Part shown: positions 13,501 to 25,389 of the stretch, one piece after another
Position numbering within the stretch: position 1 is the stretch's first letter
How the letters are laid out: the number at the start of each line of letters is the position of its first letter
NCBI RefSeq assembly: GCF_032854445.1
Contig: NC_088300.1
Span: forward strand, 14,761,570 to 14,825,569
Direction of reading: 5' to 3'
DNA from: Liolophura sinensis
Taxonomy: Eukaryota > Mollusca > Polyplacophora > Chitonida > Chitonidae
Length of the DNA stretch: 64,000 nucleotides
The notes under the pieces: generated by a model
What the model saw: the letters and a program-made list of their open reading frames with translations, nothing else
The model's database searches: none
Told to the model about the DNA's origin: nothing
Made by a program: the position numbers and the translations under genes

Positions 13501-16500
13501 AATCGACTTCTGATGCATTAAGTTAGTTTTTTCCTTATTATTTTTGTCAATTTTATTCTAACCCTGGCGCTAAAGCGTATGCTTTAAACAAAAATTTAAG
13601 GATAGTCACGATCAGTTATTTATCATAAAACCATGACCGCTGTGAACGTGCTACTAACCAGTGCTATATACCGATTAAATATGACCTGTTTTTCACAATG
13701 TCCGTTGGTTCCTTCACTTGTCCATAAATTATTGTCTGTATTGTGGCACAAGGGCGCATATTAGTTATTTTACACGGTGATCCTGCGTCATACTGTGAAT
13801 TGATGGTCAAAAATGCCGTGTTCGTTATTTCTTTGAAACCAGATTGATCCAAATTGGTACTGGTGTTCAAATTGGACAAGGAGGAGATTCAAACACAACA
13901 ATTATGGCATGTTTTTCGTTGTTTTCCACAATATATATATATGGACGAGCTGGTCATGCATATGTACTTGTGGTAAATTTCCCACTGCTTTTCTGTCGTG
14001 CCCCGCATGGGAAAAGCCCTGGCTTTATGGTCCTCATGCTTAACGGCACCATCTGCATATAAGTGAGGGTTGGCACAAGTTCAACGTGGAAATAGCGCCA
14101 CATTTTCAGGAAAACTATAACCTTCATAGTGTAGAAACACCCAGAAAATCGGTATGCTTTAAATTGTTCACCCACTATCAGATAAAAGCTGGAACTGTCG
14201 GCTGCAATGCATGTTAGTAAATTAATTACGGAGATGCTGTTTAGCAACATTCTCTAGATGGAACACATTAATTATTCGGAATCACTTGTACAAGTTAGTG
14301 CCTTGTTTGTCATGATTAGCTACCATAACCAGCACAGTTGACATTGGAATTTCTTTCTTTTATTAAATAACCGATATCCGAGCCGACCGTTTGGCAATAA
14401 GTAGAAATTCTCCCATATTAAAATGTTAATATGTTCTTGTAAGCCCTATAGTTTTTGGGAATATCGTTCACTAGATGGATATCCCTACGGGCAGGCGCAT
14501 GTCATTTACGCAGCTCCGTGACGCCGTTATCCGGGTGACCAGCGCCCTGTCTAAACTGGGAATCAAGAAAGGGGATGTAGTGTTAGTGTGCTCTACTAAC
14601 TGCCTGGAGTTTCCTGTGCTGTGTGTAGCTGTTCTCAATCTAGGCGCAGTTTTCTCCCCTGTCAACCCAGCTTCCACAGTGGGTAAGAATAATGTATTTT
14701 TGTAATCTTCTGTCGAACAATGTCTTGTTTTCTTCCTTATTGAACGCTGTATTAAGTCAAGATGTTGTGTGTGGGATTTGTTACGATTAGAGGTGGGGGT
14801 AAATGCCATGCCAAGTGAAAAGTACGCTTGTCCAAGTGAGCAAGCAGTATTTCTGTGGCTAATTGTGAAAGCACACTCGAGCCACAAAGATGCTCAGCGT
14901 CAAAACATGCCAGTATCTTTGTAGATAACGAACTTTTTGAAATATCGAAAAGAGGGTCGTTTTATTGTCTGATTGTCTGTCTCCTACAATTTCATAGCTA
15001 CTACTGCTAATTAACTAACTCTGAAAGGTGTGAGTTTTAACTCTTAAGCCATATGCATTCCGTGTTGCTGTTGTTGTTGTAGATGATTTGCAACGACAGT
15101 TAGAGTTGTCTCAGGCCTCATGCGTTGTCGGAGGAAACGGTCTTACTGTGAACATAGACAGAGCAAGTCAGGGCAACACAGCGGTAAAGGTTTGTTTCCT
15201 TGGTGATTAATGAAGCTTGTAGAAGTTGATAAATTATATTATGAGGGTTTCCATGAAATCTGTGTTTTACAGAAAACATTCGAATTTTCAATCATAGAGA
15301 TCACGAACTATTCAACTGCCGAAAGTTTAAAACATAAGGGAACCACATATGTGTGAACGGACGGTCTGTAACTTTCACTCAAGACTGGACTACAGTGACC
15401 TTGCTAATGGTGGAGTCATCCCGCATTACCGTTGCAACGTCTGTAGAGATTTTGCCAACGCAAAGCGATCACCTACATTGTGCCAGATCTGTTCTTAAGT
15501 TCTCCTCTATTAGAAAGATATATGTTTTATAAAATGGCAAAAACTCTGGCATACATTTATTTATTTATGTGCATTGCACACAGATTTTATTCATCTGCGC
15601 GAATATGATGTGTTTGCAGTATTGATGAGCGGCAAATGATCCTCAAAACTTTGAGCACAGGGGTTATTCCCATCAAAGCCCTGCCAATAGCCTTTGAAAG
15701 CTCGCTGAGACTGAGCGTTCATTACTTATGGAAATCTTGTTTTTGTCTCAAGTTGAGCTTTACAAACTGCGACACCAATGTAAGAGCTAAAATTCTGTGT
15801 AAATAAAGCAGTCCCTCAATTCTACAATGCAAAGCGTGGAGAGGGGACTAAATCCTCAGGTTTGGGGCGCCCTTGGCTAAGAAGGTTAAAGCCCTTGCAC
15901 CCTGCGAGTGTTCTACCTTTGCCCAATCGGCTGCTACATGTAGTCAGGAACTTTGCAAGGTATGGCGTAGGACGGTGGTTACTCCGGACACACACTAGTT
16001 TTCTCTAACCTTAAATCTGAAGGCCGCCTTATAATTCTTGACTATGCTTTCAGGAATCATCATCAGCCTGGAATGCTTAGTTCTCCACACATAACAATAT
16101 CGTCTTCAAATTCCAGATGAAGATTGTTTTTGGTTGTGCCGAAGGCTGGATTCCCTTTTCGGTGCTAATGGAGGATGATGGACGTTCTTACTCGCATCCT
16201 GAGCCAGTCGACCCATTCCAGCACATGGCCTTTCTGTCGTACTCTAGTGGAACAACTGGTCTGCCCAAAGGTGTTATGCTTACTCACCATAACGTTCTTG
16301 TCAACATGATGCAGTTCAGGTGCGGCGGATTTACTGTAATTATTGTTTGATTAGATTAGCTTGTTGGGACCTCTGTATATTGTTTTCATTTGATTTTTTA
16401 TTAAATGTTGACGCCAAGAAGACATTGGGCTAAGTTGGTACTATTTAATCATTTTTATGTGGGCATATGTACTCTTCCGATAAAACTAGATTCACCAAGG

Positions 16501-19500
16501 TGGCACATGAAATTGAGACAAGATGTTCATGCTTATTTTATGATTGCTGACGTTCTCACTTTCTCACTGTCTAACCTAACAGAAGATCACAGCATATCAG
16601 AGGCGTAGCATGGATCTTCACCGGGGGAGGGGGGGGGGGTGCGGATTTGATAAGAGCGGAACGACTATCACAGTCTATTAGGCGAGGGTCCAGGGGCCGC
16701 CTAGGGCCCGGAAGCTCCGGGTTATTAGATTGCCGGAGAGAGAATCTGAGTGATTTCGACGTGTTTCAAATGCAGATTTTGCCATTGTGTACACATTCAT
16801 TTTCACATTAGGTGGGGTTGAAAACAGGCTGTCCCTGAATATATAGTATTTATTATCATGGGTTCCAGGGTTACAAACAGTACAAGTAAAACTGCGGCAT
16901 CTGTCTTGTCCGCCAAACGGAAATGGCTTCTGCTGCCTGCACGGCACGATTCAAGAGAGGTAGTTCTGTAAAACACGCCGTCTTTCACTAGGAACAATAT
17001 GGAATGGTTCACATAACAGAACATTTCTAAATAGGCCTATATACTATTTCGTAAATTGGTACGAAATTGAAATACTGGCCAATATAGGCTACAGCAAATA
17101 TCTGTGGAATGAATGTTAATAGCTAGGTAAGAAATATAGGCTTAAATGTTTTTTCGTCGACTTGAACGAAACATTTTTTGCCTCGCATCCGCACCCCCCG
17201 TAACCCCACCCCCACCCCCCACACACACTCATCAGCCTACGCCCCTGCATAATAAACTGTGAATTAAAGAAGGTTTCTTCAAAGCGCTGTCTTTGGCAGC
17301 GAAATGGTTTATTGAAGAACGTCTAACGAAATGACCTGTAAAATGTGTTATAAATGTCACTTTCGTTTTTATCATTTAACTTGTAATTTTGAAGACGTCA
17401 TTTCCAGCTTAAGTTTCGCGTTGGTATTGTGTCTTTCTATTGTATTAATCATGTACTCAAGCAATTGTAACAAATAACTTTGATGCCACTTTTCAGCCAG
17501 TCATTCCCAACTCAAGCTGGAGAAGACAAGGTTTTGGCTTATCTGCCATTTTACCACGCTTACGGGCTGATTGTAAAGATCCTGAACTGCCTAAATGGAG
17601 GATTGTCAATGTCCATTGTCCCCAGGTTTGACGAGTCTTTCCTCCAGACGATGTCGCAAGAAAGAGTAAATATATCTCTCTATATAATCGTGTGTTATAA
17701 ATTCATTCTTATAACTTTATTCTTATAAATTTCAAAATTCTTATAAATTTTATTACTCTGATAAATTTTATTATTCTTATAAATATTTTCTTATAAATTT
17801 ATTTCATGGTAAATAATCGCTTTAAATCAAATCGGATGTTTTTATGCGAGTCATGAACCACTCGTGACTATTACTACCCTGGTACTGTTCGGTCACGTAA
17901 CCAACTACAGAATCGTAAACGTGACCACGCTTCAAATAATTACATATTCGAATCTACGTATAGTGATACGTATCTGTTTATAGCAAAACCACTCATGAAA
18001 TGACGTAAATTTCAAATAATACATGTATGTAAAGCATAAAACAAAGCGTATGTGCTACATTTGAAATAAAAGATTCACCAAATGTTAAGTTCTTCTATTT
18101 CCGTCATATATTATTCGTATAATTGATTATTAGAACTTATGGGTATGAAGAAAACATAATAATATTTTAGGTCGAAATGCTTTTTGCGTCAAACATAATA
18201 TGCTTAGTACATTTCAGTTTTACGTATAGGTCTGTTAGCAAGTTCCCAAACAAATGTCTGATAATTTACCATTGTTTAGATCACAATTCTGCACCTAGTG
18301 CCGCCGGTTTGTGTGTTCATGCTAAAGCACCCGGACATCCGTCAATACGACTTGTCTGCGATACGAGCCGCTTTATGTGGGGCCGCGCCCATTGGAGGGG
18401 ACCAGGTGGCTGAATTCAGAGAGAGATTCGGTATAGAAGACTTTATCCAAGGTTAGTTAGACAGTATAGCACAAATAGCGACGAAGACCCCGTACATTGT
18501 AGTGACAAAGCTTTTTTCGAAACTTCTTTTTCCATTTCCAAGGCTAGTTAGGCGAGTTAAATCTTCAGTCGGTGCAAGACAAAACGAAGTCCGTCTGCTG
18601 TTAGATAATTCTGCCTGGACCCTGGTTACCTCTCCTGCTGAAACAGCCTAAAAAATTCTGGTACATCTTGTGCTGGTTACCGCCATTGCTTAACCGAAGC
18701 TGTTTCATTGGCTGAGATATTCTCTAGGCAGAGGCCACAAATTCAAAATTGCAACCACTAGCGACTGTATGCTTGAGAACTCTCCTTTCAGAAGCATTAT
18801 TATCCTTTGACAGAACCTGTGCTAAGCATAGTCCCTCTGGCTTTCGCAGTCAGGGAACCCCTTCTAAGTTTGACACATGTGACGGATATGTACGTAAGAA
18901 AAGTAGTTCAGGTAGTTTTTCTTTCTTCACATGGGGAAGGATTTCGAAAGTGAGAAGATTTTCCTTGTCCCCTTGGCGTTACACCAGTGGCATTGTTATC
19001 CAAATGACACACCTTCAAACAAACCACATTTTCTTGGCTACTGTTAGTCTCGCAAAGGTCAGCACAATTTTGGTTACGTATTGTCATGCCATCCATGCCT
19101 TGGTTACTATTGTAATTTAAAATTAAAAGAGAAAAATCTCAACATACACCAATTACGAATGGTCATACAGTTATACCGCAAAGTCACACAGACTATACAC
19201 ACTCCGTGTAAACAAAGAGCAAGTGATTCCGAACAAACGAGATCGATGATCTCACGTTGTTGCATGTTGAGTTTTTCCCCTTGAACGGTTATATCTCGAG
19301 GTAACGTGGGATTTGCAGGCTAGTGAGTCTATCTTATGTAATACGGCGTGACAGAATGTCAACAATACATGATGCTGTTGCCACAGGTAAGGCTTACATG
19401 ACCAAGTGTGTGACAGATAAAATCCATAACTGATGAAGCCTATAATAACCATTATTAGAATCTAAGACGTACAGCACAGCGAGTAAGACCAGAGCACCGA

Positions 19501-22500
19501 CGACTGTGTGATAGACGTGCAGCACAGCGAGTAAGACCAGAGCACCGACGACTGTGTGATAGACGTGCAACACAGCGAGTAAGACCAGAGCACCGACGAC
19601 TGTGTGATAGACGTACAGTACAGCGAGTAAGACCAGAGCACCGACGACTGTGTGATAGACGTGCAGCACAGCGAGTAAGACCAGAGCACCAACGACTGTG
19701 TGATAGACGTGCAGCACAGCGAGTAAGACCAGAGCACCGACGACTGTGTGATAGACGTGCAGCACAGCGAGTAAGACCAGAGCACCGACGACTATGTAAT
19801 AGACGTGCAGCACAGCGAGTAAGACCAGAGCACCGACGACTGTGTGATATCTGGCAAATGATCATAGGTAACCTGTGAATTACAGTCTTGCCATTTTACC
19901 TCAGTAAGGGTTTTATTCTAACTGTTCGTGTAAATGCTTAAATAGTAGCAAGTCACATGCCCAAGAGCACCCTGGCTTAAGCAGAATTAGGTAAACAAAA
20001 TGCTATGTTGTCATCACATTTAATGTACAATAACATTAAAAAAATGCAAAGGGACCAGGCCTCTGGGATACTTAGTCCACCAGCAGGAACCAGGCCTCTG
20101 GGATACTTAGTCCACCAACAGGGACCAGGCCTCTGGGATACTTAGTCCACCAGCAGGGACCAAGCCTCTGGGATACTTAGTCCACCTGCAGGGACCAGGG
20201 TTAGGGGATGCTTAGTCCACCAGCAGGGACCAGGCATCTGGCATACTTAGTCCACCAGCTGGGACCAGGCCTCTGGGATACTCAGTCCACCAGCAGGGAC
20301 CAGGCCTCTGGGATAATTAGTCCACCAGCAGGGACCAGGCCTCTGGGATACAGTCCACTAGCAGGGACCAAGCCTCTGGGATACTTAGTCCACCAGCAGG
20401 GACCAGGCATCTGGGATACTTAGTCCACCAGCAGGAACCAGGCCTCTGGGATACTTAGTCCACTAGCAGGAACCAGGCATCTGGGATACTTAGTCCACCA
20501 GCAGGGACCAGGCCTCTGGGATACTTAGTCCACCAGCAGGGACCAGGCCTCTGGGATACTTTGTCCACCAGCAGGGACCAGGCATCTGGGATACTTAGTC
20601 CACTAGCAGGGACCAGGCCTCTTGGATACTTAGTCCACCAGGAGGGACCAGGCTTCTGGGATACTTAGTCCACCAGGAGGGACCAGGCTTCTGGGATACT
20701 TAGTCCACCGGCAGGGACCAGGCATCTGGGATACTTAGTCCACCAGCAGGGACCAGGCATCTGGGATATTTAGTCCACCAGGAGGGACCAGGCCTCTGGG
20801 ATACTTAGTCCAACAGGAGGGACCAGGCTTCTGGGATACTTAGTCCACCGGCAGGGACCAGGCATCTGGCATACTTAGTCCACCAGCAGGGACTAGGCAT
20901 CTGGGATATTTAGTCCACCAACAGGGACCAGGCCTCTGAGATACTTAGTCCACCAGCAGGGACCAGGCCTCTGGGATACTTAGTCCACCAACAGGGACCA
21001 GGCATCTGGGATACTTAGTCCACCAGCAGGGACCAGGCATCTGGGATACTTAGTCCACCAGCAGGGACCAGGCCTCTGGGATACTTAGTCCACTAGCAGG
21101 GACCAGGCCTCTGGGATACTTAGTCCACCAGCAGGGACCAGGCATCTGGGATACTTAGTCCACCAGCAGGGACCAGGCCTCTGGGATACTTAGTCCACCA
21201 GGAGGGACCAGGCTTCTGGGATACTTAGTCCACCGGCAGGGACCAGGCCTCTGGGATACTTAGTCCCTCAGAAGAACCCTGGTTTATGCAGAGATATAAC
21301 TAAAGACGTACAACACAGCCAGTGAGACCAAAACAGTGACGACAGTGTGATAGATAGCAAATGATCACAAGTAACCGGTGAAATACGGTCTCTTGTCAAT
21401 TTACCTCAGTTAGGGTTACAGCTACTCATTTTGTCATCAACGCTGCATCAACCATACATGAACTAGTTTCATATATAGAGCCCATGTAAGAACCTCTCAC
21501 CACATGAAGTATATTCTGACTGTAAGCTTCGTCAAACAAGTATCGGATTTAGCTATGACATCCATGTCAAACCTTAGCATTCAGCTAACTGAGCAACCCT
21601 GTTGTGGTTCTGTTTTGTTTAGGGTATGGTCTAACTGAGACTTCACCATTAGCCACAATTGATTGCCGTCCAGTTCGCGTCGGATCCGTGGGCCAGGCTA
21701 TGTCCAGTGTCACCTTAAAGGTATACTATTTAAACAAAACTTATTTTTCTGATATAGTTGATTTTATAGATAATCTTAAAGCTCTATTGATCCAGAAAAC
21801 CTCTGTACTCACACCTCTATTTTACCATTCCTTGCCCACTTCCAAATCGACGAACACAAAACGGCGTTTCCAAAGACACGGCCAATTAATCTTACATCAG
21901 TTGGGCCAGAAAAACGATAACATTGTTAAACAATTATTAAAATATTTAAGAAGGAAGATTTTGATGTTTCAATCACAGCATCAAATGGATATTAGAACAC
22001 TTTTAAGAAAATTTCAGGTTGAAAGGTGAAATATTAATAAAACACCAGCAATGTATACCTGTACTACAATGTGAGGCAGGCGGACGTACCTAATTCTACG
22101 TAGGCCATGGCGCAAGAGGGGTATTTTTACTATTTGAACATTTACACGAATTAACACTTGGAATAAAACCATGAAAGAGTTAAATTGAAAAGAGGCCGTA
22201 TGTCACGGATCATACGTAATTATTTTTTAGCTATCACACTGTCGTCGCTGCTCTGGTTTTACTCTGTGTGTTGTACGTTTATCACACTGTCGTCGCTGTT
22301 CTGGTTTTATTCTCTATGCTGTACGTCTATCACACTGTCGTCGCTGCTCTGGTTTTGCTCTCTATGCCTCAGTCTTATATATTTACTAACTACTCCTACG
22401 TTTGGAAAATTTTGAATAATGGCATATTTAATAAATTTGTTTTTCTGTCGCACCACGTAGTTTAATCGCATTATAGGCCCATTTATTTATTTTTTCTCAT

Positions 22501-25389
22501 GCTGGCTTCCTCTCCGGCCGTAAGTGGGAAGGTCTTCCAGCAACCTGCGAATGGTCGTGGGCTTCCCCCGGGCTCTTACCGGTTTCCTTCCACTGTAATG
22601 CTGGCCGCCGTTGTATAAGTGAAATAGTTTTGAGTACGGCGTAAACCACCAATAAAATAAATAAATAAATAAATATTTATTTTTTGATTGGTGTTTTCCG
22701 CCGTGTTTAAGAATATTTCACTTGTACGACGGCTATCAGCATTACAGTGGGAGTAAACCGGGCAGAGCCTAGGGATAAACCACCGTTTTGCTGTCAGACC
22801 TTCCCATATACGGCGACCAGAGAGGAAGCCGGCATGAACTGCACTTGAGGTAACAGCGACCGCATTTGTGAGAGGCTCCTGAGTTAATGTGCAGCGCTAG
22901 CTGGCACGCTAACCAGTGAACCACGAAGAGTTCCACACCAGCACTTCACTGTCCCCTCCCCGCTTACCCACCACTACCACACCGCAACCCTCGTTCAAGG
23001 CCCACCGACACAGCGTGTCAGTAAAAAATGGAACTCTCATATCAATCCATTCTTCGGTGTTTTCTTCATGTGCAGAGTGAACGCACCAAGGGTTTTATTT
23101 CAACTGTTCATGGAAATATCTTTCAAACTGCAATGCATTCACCGGTACAGGTATATCAACTTTTCTCAGGTAGTAGATCTGGAAACAGGAGAGTCGCTGG
23201 GACCGGGACAAAGCGGTGAAATATGCATCAAGGGACCGAACGTTATGGCTGGTTATTACCGCAATCCTGAGGCTACAGCAAACGCTATTAAAGGAGACTG
23301 GCTGCATTCAGGTGAGAAAGCTGAAGTGGTTGTTTGTAATATTTTTCCTTTTTCACATCAAGGCACCATGCTAAAGAAAGCACAGGAGTTGTAAGATTCG
23401 ATAAGAGCGAGAAGAATGGAATATCAATTTATAATTTTAAAGTGCAATGGTTCTGTTCAAAAAATGGGAAACTTTTCGGCATAAAGTAAGTCAGACCAAG
23501 GCTGTGTAGTCTATTTTCATTATCGCCTTTACACTGACGTTCTATGCGCAAATCGGTGACGTAGTATTGAGTCTCATGTATTCCAAGAAAACAGTGATAA
23601 ATCCGGCTCGCGCAGAGTACGTTCTGTATTTCAGGCCCCTCGTTGGCATATTAAACTAGTGCATTAAAAACTCGCTCGAAGTCAATTATCTCAAGGACCT
23701 ACATGTATGATATGACTGTTTGATTCGAATCCAGTTCAGACTGGTTCGGCTGAGACTTTAAGTTAGGAGATTTATCAGTTCACGGTGGTTTACTCTTGGT
23801 ATTCCGGTTTCTACGTATATGTAAAAGATTCTTTAAAACGTTAAACAGTTATCCGATTAAAATTAATTAATCGAGGTCACGTAAACTATCATTATCACGA
23901 TCTCTTACAAATAATAAATTTGTTTCAGGTGACATCGGTCATTTTGATGAAGATGGATATTTCTTTGTCACAGATCGTGTCAAAGAACTGATCAAGTACA
24001 AAGCCCAACAGGTACTGTTTTTGTCTTAATATTAAAGATAGATTTCCATGAGAATATCTTGTGGAATAAATCGCGTAACGCCTGTTTCGATGAGGAAAGC
24101 GAAGCTATTTTTTTCTTTCAAAGTATAGTTTCAATGATAACAAAAGCTTACATTTTTTTTCTTCAAGAAATTCCTAGTCAGATTTCAAAATCGAATTTTA
24201 CAACTAAGAGCACAGTTCATAATTAAATCTAATCAAACCAAGAAAATGGAGACATCAACTTTGCACTGGTGGTAAATACATGTTGCTTTGCGGCGTCTTA
24301 CAGTCATATTGATAAAATCTAAGTTCGCGCATAAGAAAAATTGACGTGTACCAGTATAATTTTTTGAAGACATTCACACAAAATGTAACAAATTTTACAG
24401 AACTGCAGTATGCACAAGTAATGAAGCTATATCGTGGCAGCGAATGTTATTTTTAAACAAGACTTCCATTCTGCCCCAGGTTGCCCCCGCTGAATTGGAA
24501 GGCCTGTTACTGACTCATCCCTGGGTACGAGATGCAGCTGTAATCGGTGTCCCCGATCCCGAGGCAGGGGAACTCCCAAGAGCCTACGTCGTCCTCAAGC
24601 CAGGTGTCCCCAGTGACGTCACGGCGGAAGCTATTAAAAAATTTGTCGATGGTAGGTGAAAAACGAATTGCTTTTGTGTGAAAGGAGAGTGCAGCTATTT
24701 AAGCCTGTTGAGGCACAATGACCCTAGAATCTCTCATCAGTGCGGTCGTTGTGAGTTCAAGTTTATGCTGGCTTTATTTCCGGCCGTACGTGAGAAGGTT
24801 TGCTGCAATCTGCGGATGTTCGTTGGTTTCTCCTGGGCTCTGCTGCGTTTCCTCCCACCACAATGCATGCCGCCGTCGCCTAATTGAAATATTCTTGAGA
24901 ACCGCATAAAACACCAACCATAATAAATAAATTTACGCCTGTTGTTGTAATAAAACTTGTCTTCACTGACGACAAGATTCAAACAAATCAGAAATTGTTG
25001 GCGTAATAACGTTGGCGAAGTTCTATTTGTCAGCTATTTCATGAAAATTCTTTCATATTTTGTCATGTCAGTTGTTATACCTTGTTATTTTGTCGTGGTA
25101 CCTCACAATAAATCACTGTAAGATCACATTTTTCTTCTGAATCACTTCGTTTTGGCAATTATCGCTTTACTGTTGACAGTTAATTCTTTAGGGAACAATC
25201 TATTTTGACAGGAGCAAGATTAGCTAGAGTTTTCTTGCACTCTTTTTATGTATTTTATCTTCGAGTATGCTTTTTACAGAGAAAGTGACAAGTTTTAAAC
25301 GACTTCGCGGAGGGGTGGGATTCCTGGAGAGTATTCCCAAATCACCATCAGGGAAAATCTTGCGGAGAACGTTGAAATCTCAGCTTTAG
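10533..25389 (+). CDS. ACS-A: 4CL/luciferase-like acyl-CoA synthetase
   Basis: Eleven coding exons: 10533-10718, 14475-14682, 15083-15189, 16117-16319, 17497-17665, 18280-18451, 21623-21720, 23170-23311, 23929-24011, 24480-24651, 25280-25389. They join in frame to 549 codons, the usual ANL length. The enzyme should adenylate a carboxylic acid with ATP and then form the CoA thioester; the substrate is not predictable. Visible motifs: P-loop [12 protein letters not shown] (exon 4), FYHAYG (exon 5), CGAAPIGGD (exon 6), GYGLTETSP (exon 7), GD..(F)[12 protein letters not shown] (exon 9), and C-terminal [11 protein letters not shown] with the catalytic lysine (exon 11). The start is the first ATG after an in-frame stop at 10461. 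The N-terminus ([14 protein letters not shown]) is Arg-rich like a mitochondrial presequence. The C-terminus is SQL, only loosely like a peroxisomal signal. An upstream non-coding or coding exon cannot be excluded, because the start context is weak. Confidence 0.9.
10890..11085 (+). repeat. dispersed element X, copy 1 (ACS-A intron 1)
   Basis: First of at least five related stretches. Order: GACGTCTAAT, a TTTGCATGAACAG-like segment, AAACCCTGACTGGGGTAAA, CCGTATTTCACCAGTTACGTG, then one monomer CATACTGTCGTCGCTGATCTGG..TCTATGCTGCACGTCT. The same order is seen at 12293-12530 and 22060-22375, and reversed at 19462-20035 and 40075-40270. No coding capacity. Confidence 0.7.
11525..11985. repeat. 39-bp minisatellite (ACS-A intron 1)
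   Basis: About 11-12 copies of a 39-bp unit containing GACGGGGGACTAAGAATGAT and TGAAGCTTGTTCATGATTT. The unit is a multiple of three, so minus-strand frames stay open through the array and give 13-residue repeats ([13 protein letters not shown]). One unit has an expanded G run (11600-11613). It lies inside an intron, so the ORF is taken as a by-product. Confidence 0.9.
12000..12120 (+). repeat. SINE family 1, 3' part
   Basis: GGTTTCCTCACACCATAATACTGGCCGCCGTGG, then AGTTTTGAGTATAGCATAAA, ACACCAATGAAATAAATAAA. It abuts the end of the 39-bp minisatellite. Confidence 0.8.
12293..12530 (+). repeat. dispersed element X, copy 2 (ACS-A intron 1)
   Basis: GACGTCTATTAAATGACACT, CATTTACACGAACAGCTTG, AAACCCAAACAGAGGTAAA, GAGGGCCGTATTTCACCGAT, then one monomer CCCACTGTCTTAGCTGCTCTGG. 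Same order and orientation as copy 1. Confidence 0.7.
12618..12775 (-). repeat. SINE family 1, 3' half
   Basis: Reverse-complement copy with an intact tail (TTTATTTATTTATTTGATTGG), TTTTACGCCGTACTCAAGAA, CGACGGCGGCCAGCATTATGG and the following GC-rich body. The tRNA-like head is missing. Confidence 0.85.
17195..17240. repeat. C-rich low-complexity tract (ACS-A intron 4)
   Basis: CCCCCCGTAACCCCACCCCC followed by ACCCCCCACACACACTCA. A G-rich tract lies earlier in the same intron, near 16624-16642. Simple-sequence DNA only. Confidence 0.7.
19462..19850. repeat. 48-bp minisatellite inside element X (ACS-A intron 6)
   Basis: Eight nearly identical 48-bp units (GACGTGCAGCACAGCGAGTA..AGACCAGAGCACCGACGACT..GTGTGATA). 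The reverse complement of the unit is the single monomer found in the other element X copies (CTATCACACTGTCGTCG..CTGCTCTGG). The unit length divides by three, so three minus-strand frames are open across the whole array. This is not evidence of coding. Confidence 0.92.
19851..20035 (-). repeat. dispersed element X body, copy 3 (reverse)
   Basis: Reverse-strand body adjoining the 48-bp array: TTTTACCTCAGTAAGGGTTTTATTC, GTGTAAATGCTTAAATAGTA, TGCCCAAGAGCACCCTGGCT. The reversed order matches copies 1, 2 and 5. Its monomer has expanded eightfold here, whereas copies 1 and 2 have one. Confidence 0.7.
20051..21270. repeat. 35-bp minisatellite (ACS-A intron 6)
   Basis: About 35 copies of GGGACCAGGCCTCTGGGATA..CTTAGTCCACCAGCA, with recurrent variants (GCCTCT, GCATCT, GCTTCT; CCAGCAG, CCAGGAG, CCGGCAG). 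At about 1.2 kb it is one of the two largest arrays in the window. It lies between two element X stretches. I see no match to ACS coding sequence beyond a trivial GGGACCAGG. Confidence 0.93.
21290..21440 (-). repeat. dispersed element X, partial copy 4
   Basis: CCCTGGTTTATGCAG, ACGTACAACACAGCCAGTGAGA, GTGACGACAGTGTGATAGAT, ACCTCAGTTAGGGTTA. Diverged and reversed, immediately after the 35-bp array. Confidence 0.55.
22060..22375 (+). repeat. dispersed element X, copy 5 (ACS-A intron 7)
   Basis: ATTTACACGAATTAACACTTGG, AAAACCATGAAAGAGTTAAA, GAGGCCGTATGTCACGGATC, then three monomers of CTATCACACTGTCGTCGCTG..CTCTGGTTTTACTCTGTGTG..TTGTACGT. Intermediate between single-monomer copies and the eight-monomer copy 3. 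Confidence 0.75.
22495..22675 (+). repeat. SINE family 1, body and tail
   Basis: TCATGCTGGCTTCCTCTCCGG, GTAAGTGGGAAGGTCTTCCA, CGTGGGCTTCCCCCGGGCTCT, ATGCTGGCCGCCGTTGTATAA, ACGGCGTAAACCACCAATAA and an (AATA)n tail. It is tail-to-tail with the next SINE, in inverted orientation. Confidence 0.88.
22676..22930 (-). repeat. SINE family 1, near full length
   Basis: Reverse copy from the tail (TTTATTTTTTGATTGGTGTT) through the core to the tRNA-like head (GCGCTAGCTGGCACGCTAAC..CAGTGAACCACG on this strand). With the preceding copy it forms an inverted pair of about 180 bp arms in ACS-A intron 7. Confidence 0.88.
24705..24935 (+). repeat. SINE family 1, nearly complete (ACS-A intron 10)
   Basis: Contains the B-box region GTTGTGAGTTCAAG, GCTGGCTTTATTTCCGGCCG, CCTCCCACCACAATGCATGC, TGAAATATTCTTGAGAACCG and the tail ATAATAAATAAATT. 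It starts about 50 bases after the exon 10 donor. Confidence 0.85.

Noticed and set aside
14471..14887. 138-codon minus-strand ORF
   Set aside because: Antisense of ACS-A exon 2 and its flanking intron; no family resemblance, and the sense strand has a conserved exon.
19394..19865. Three overlapping minus-strand ORFs of 107-139 codons
   Set aside because: They are translations of the 48-bp array in all three frames; the unit length is a multiple of three, so frames stay open without selection.
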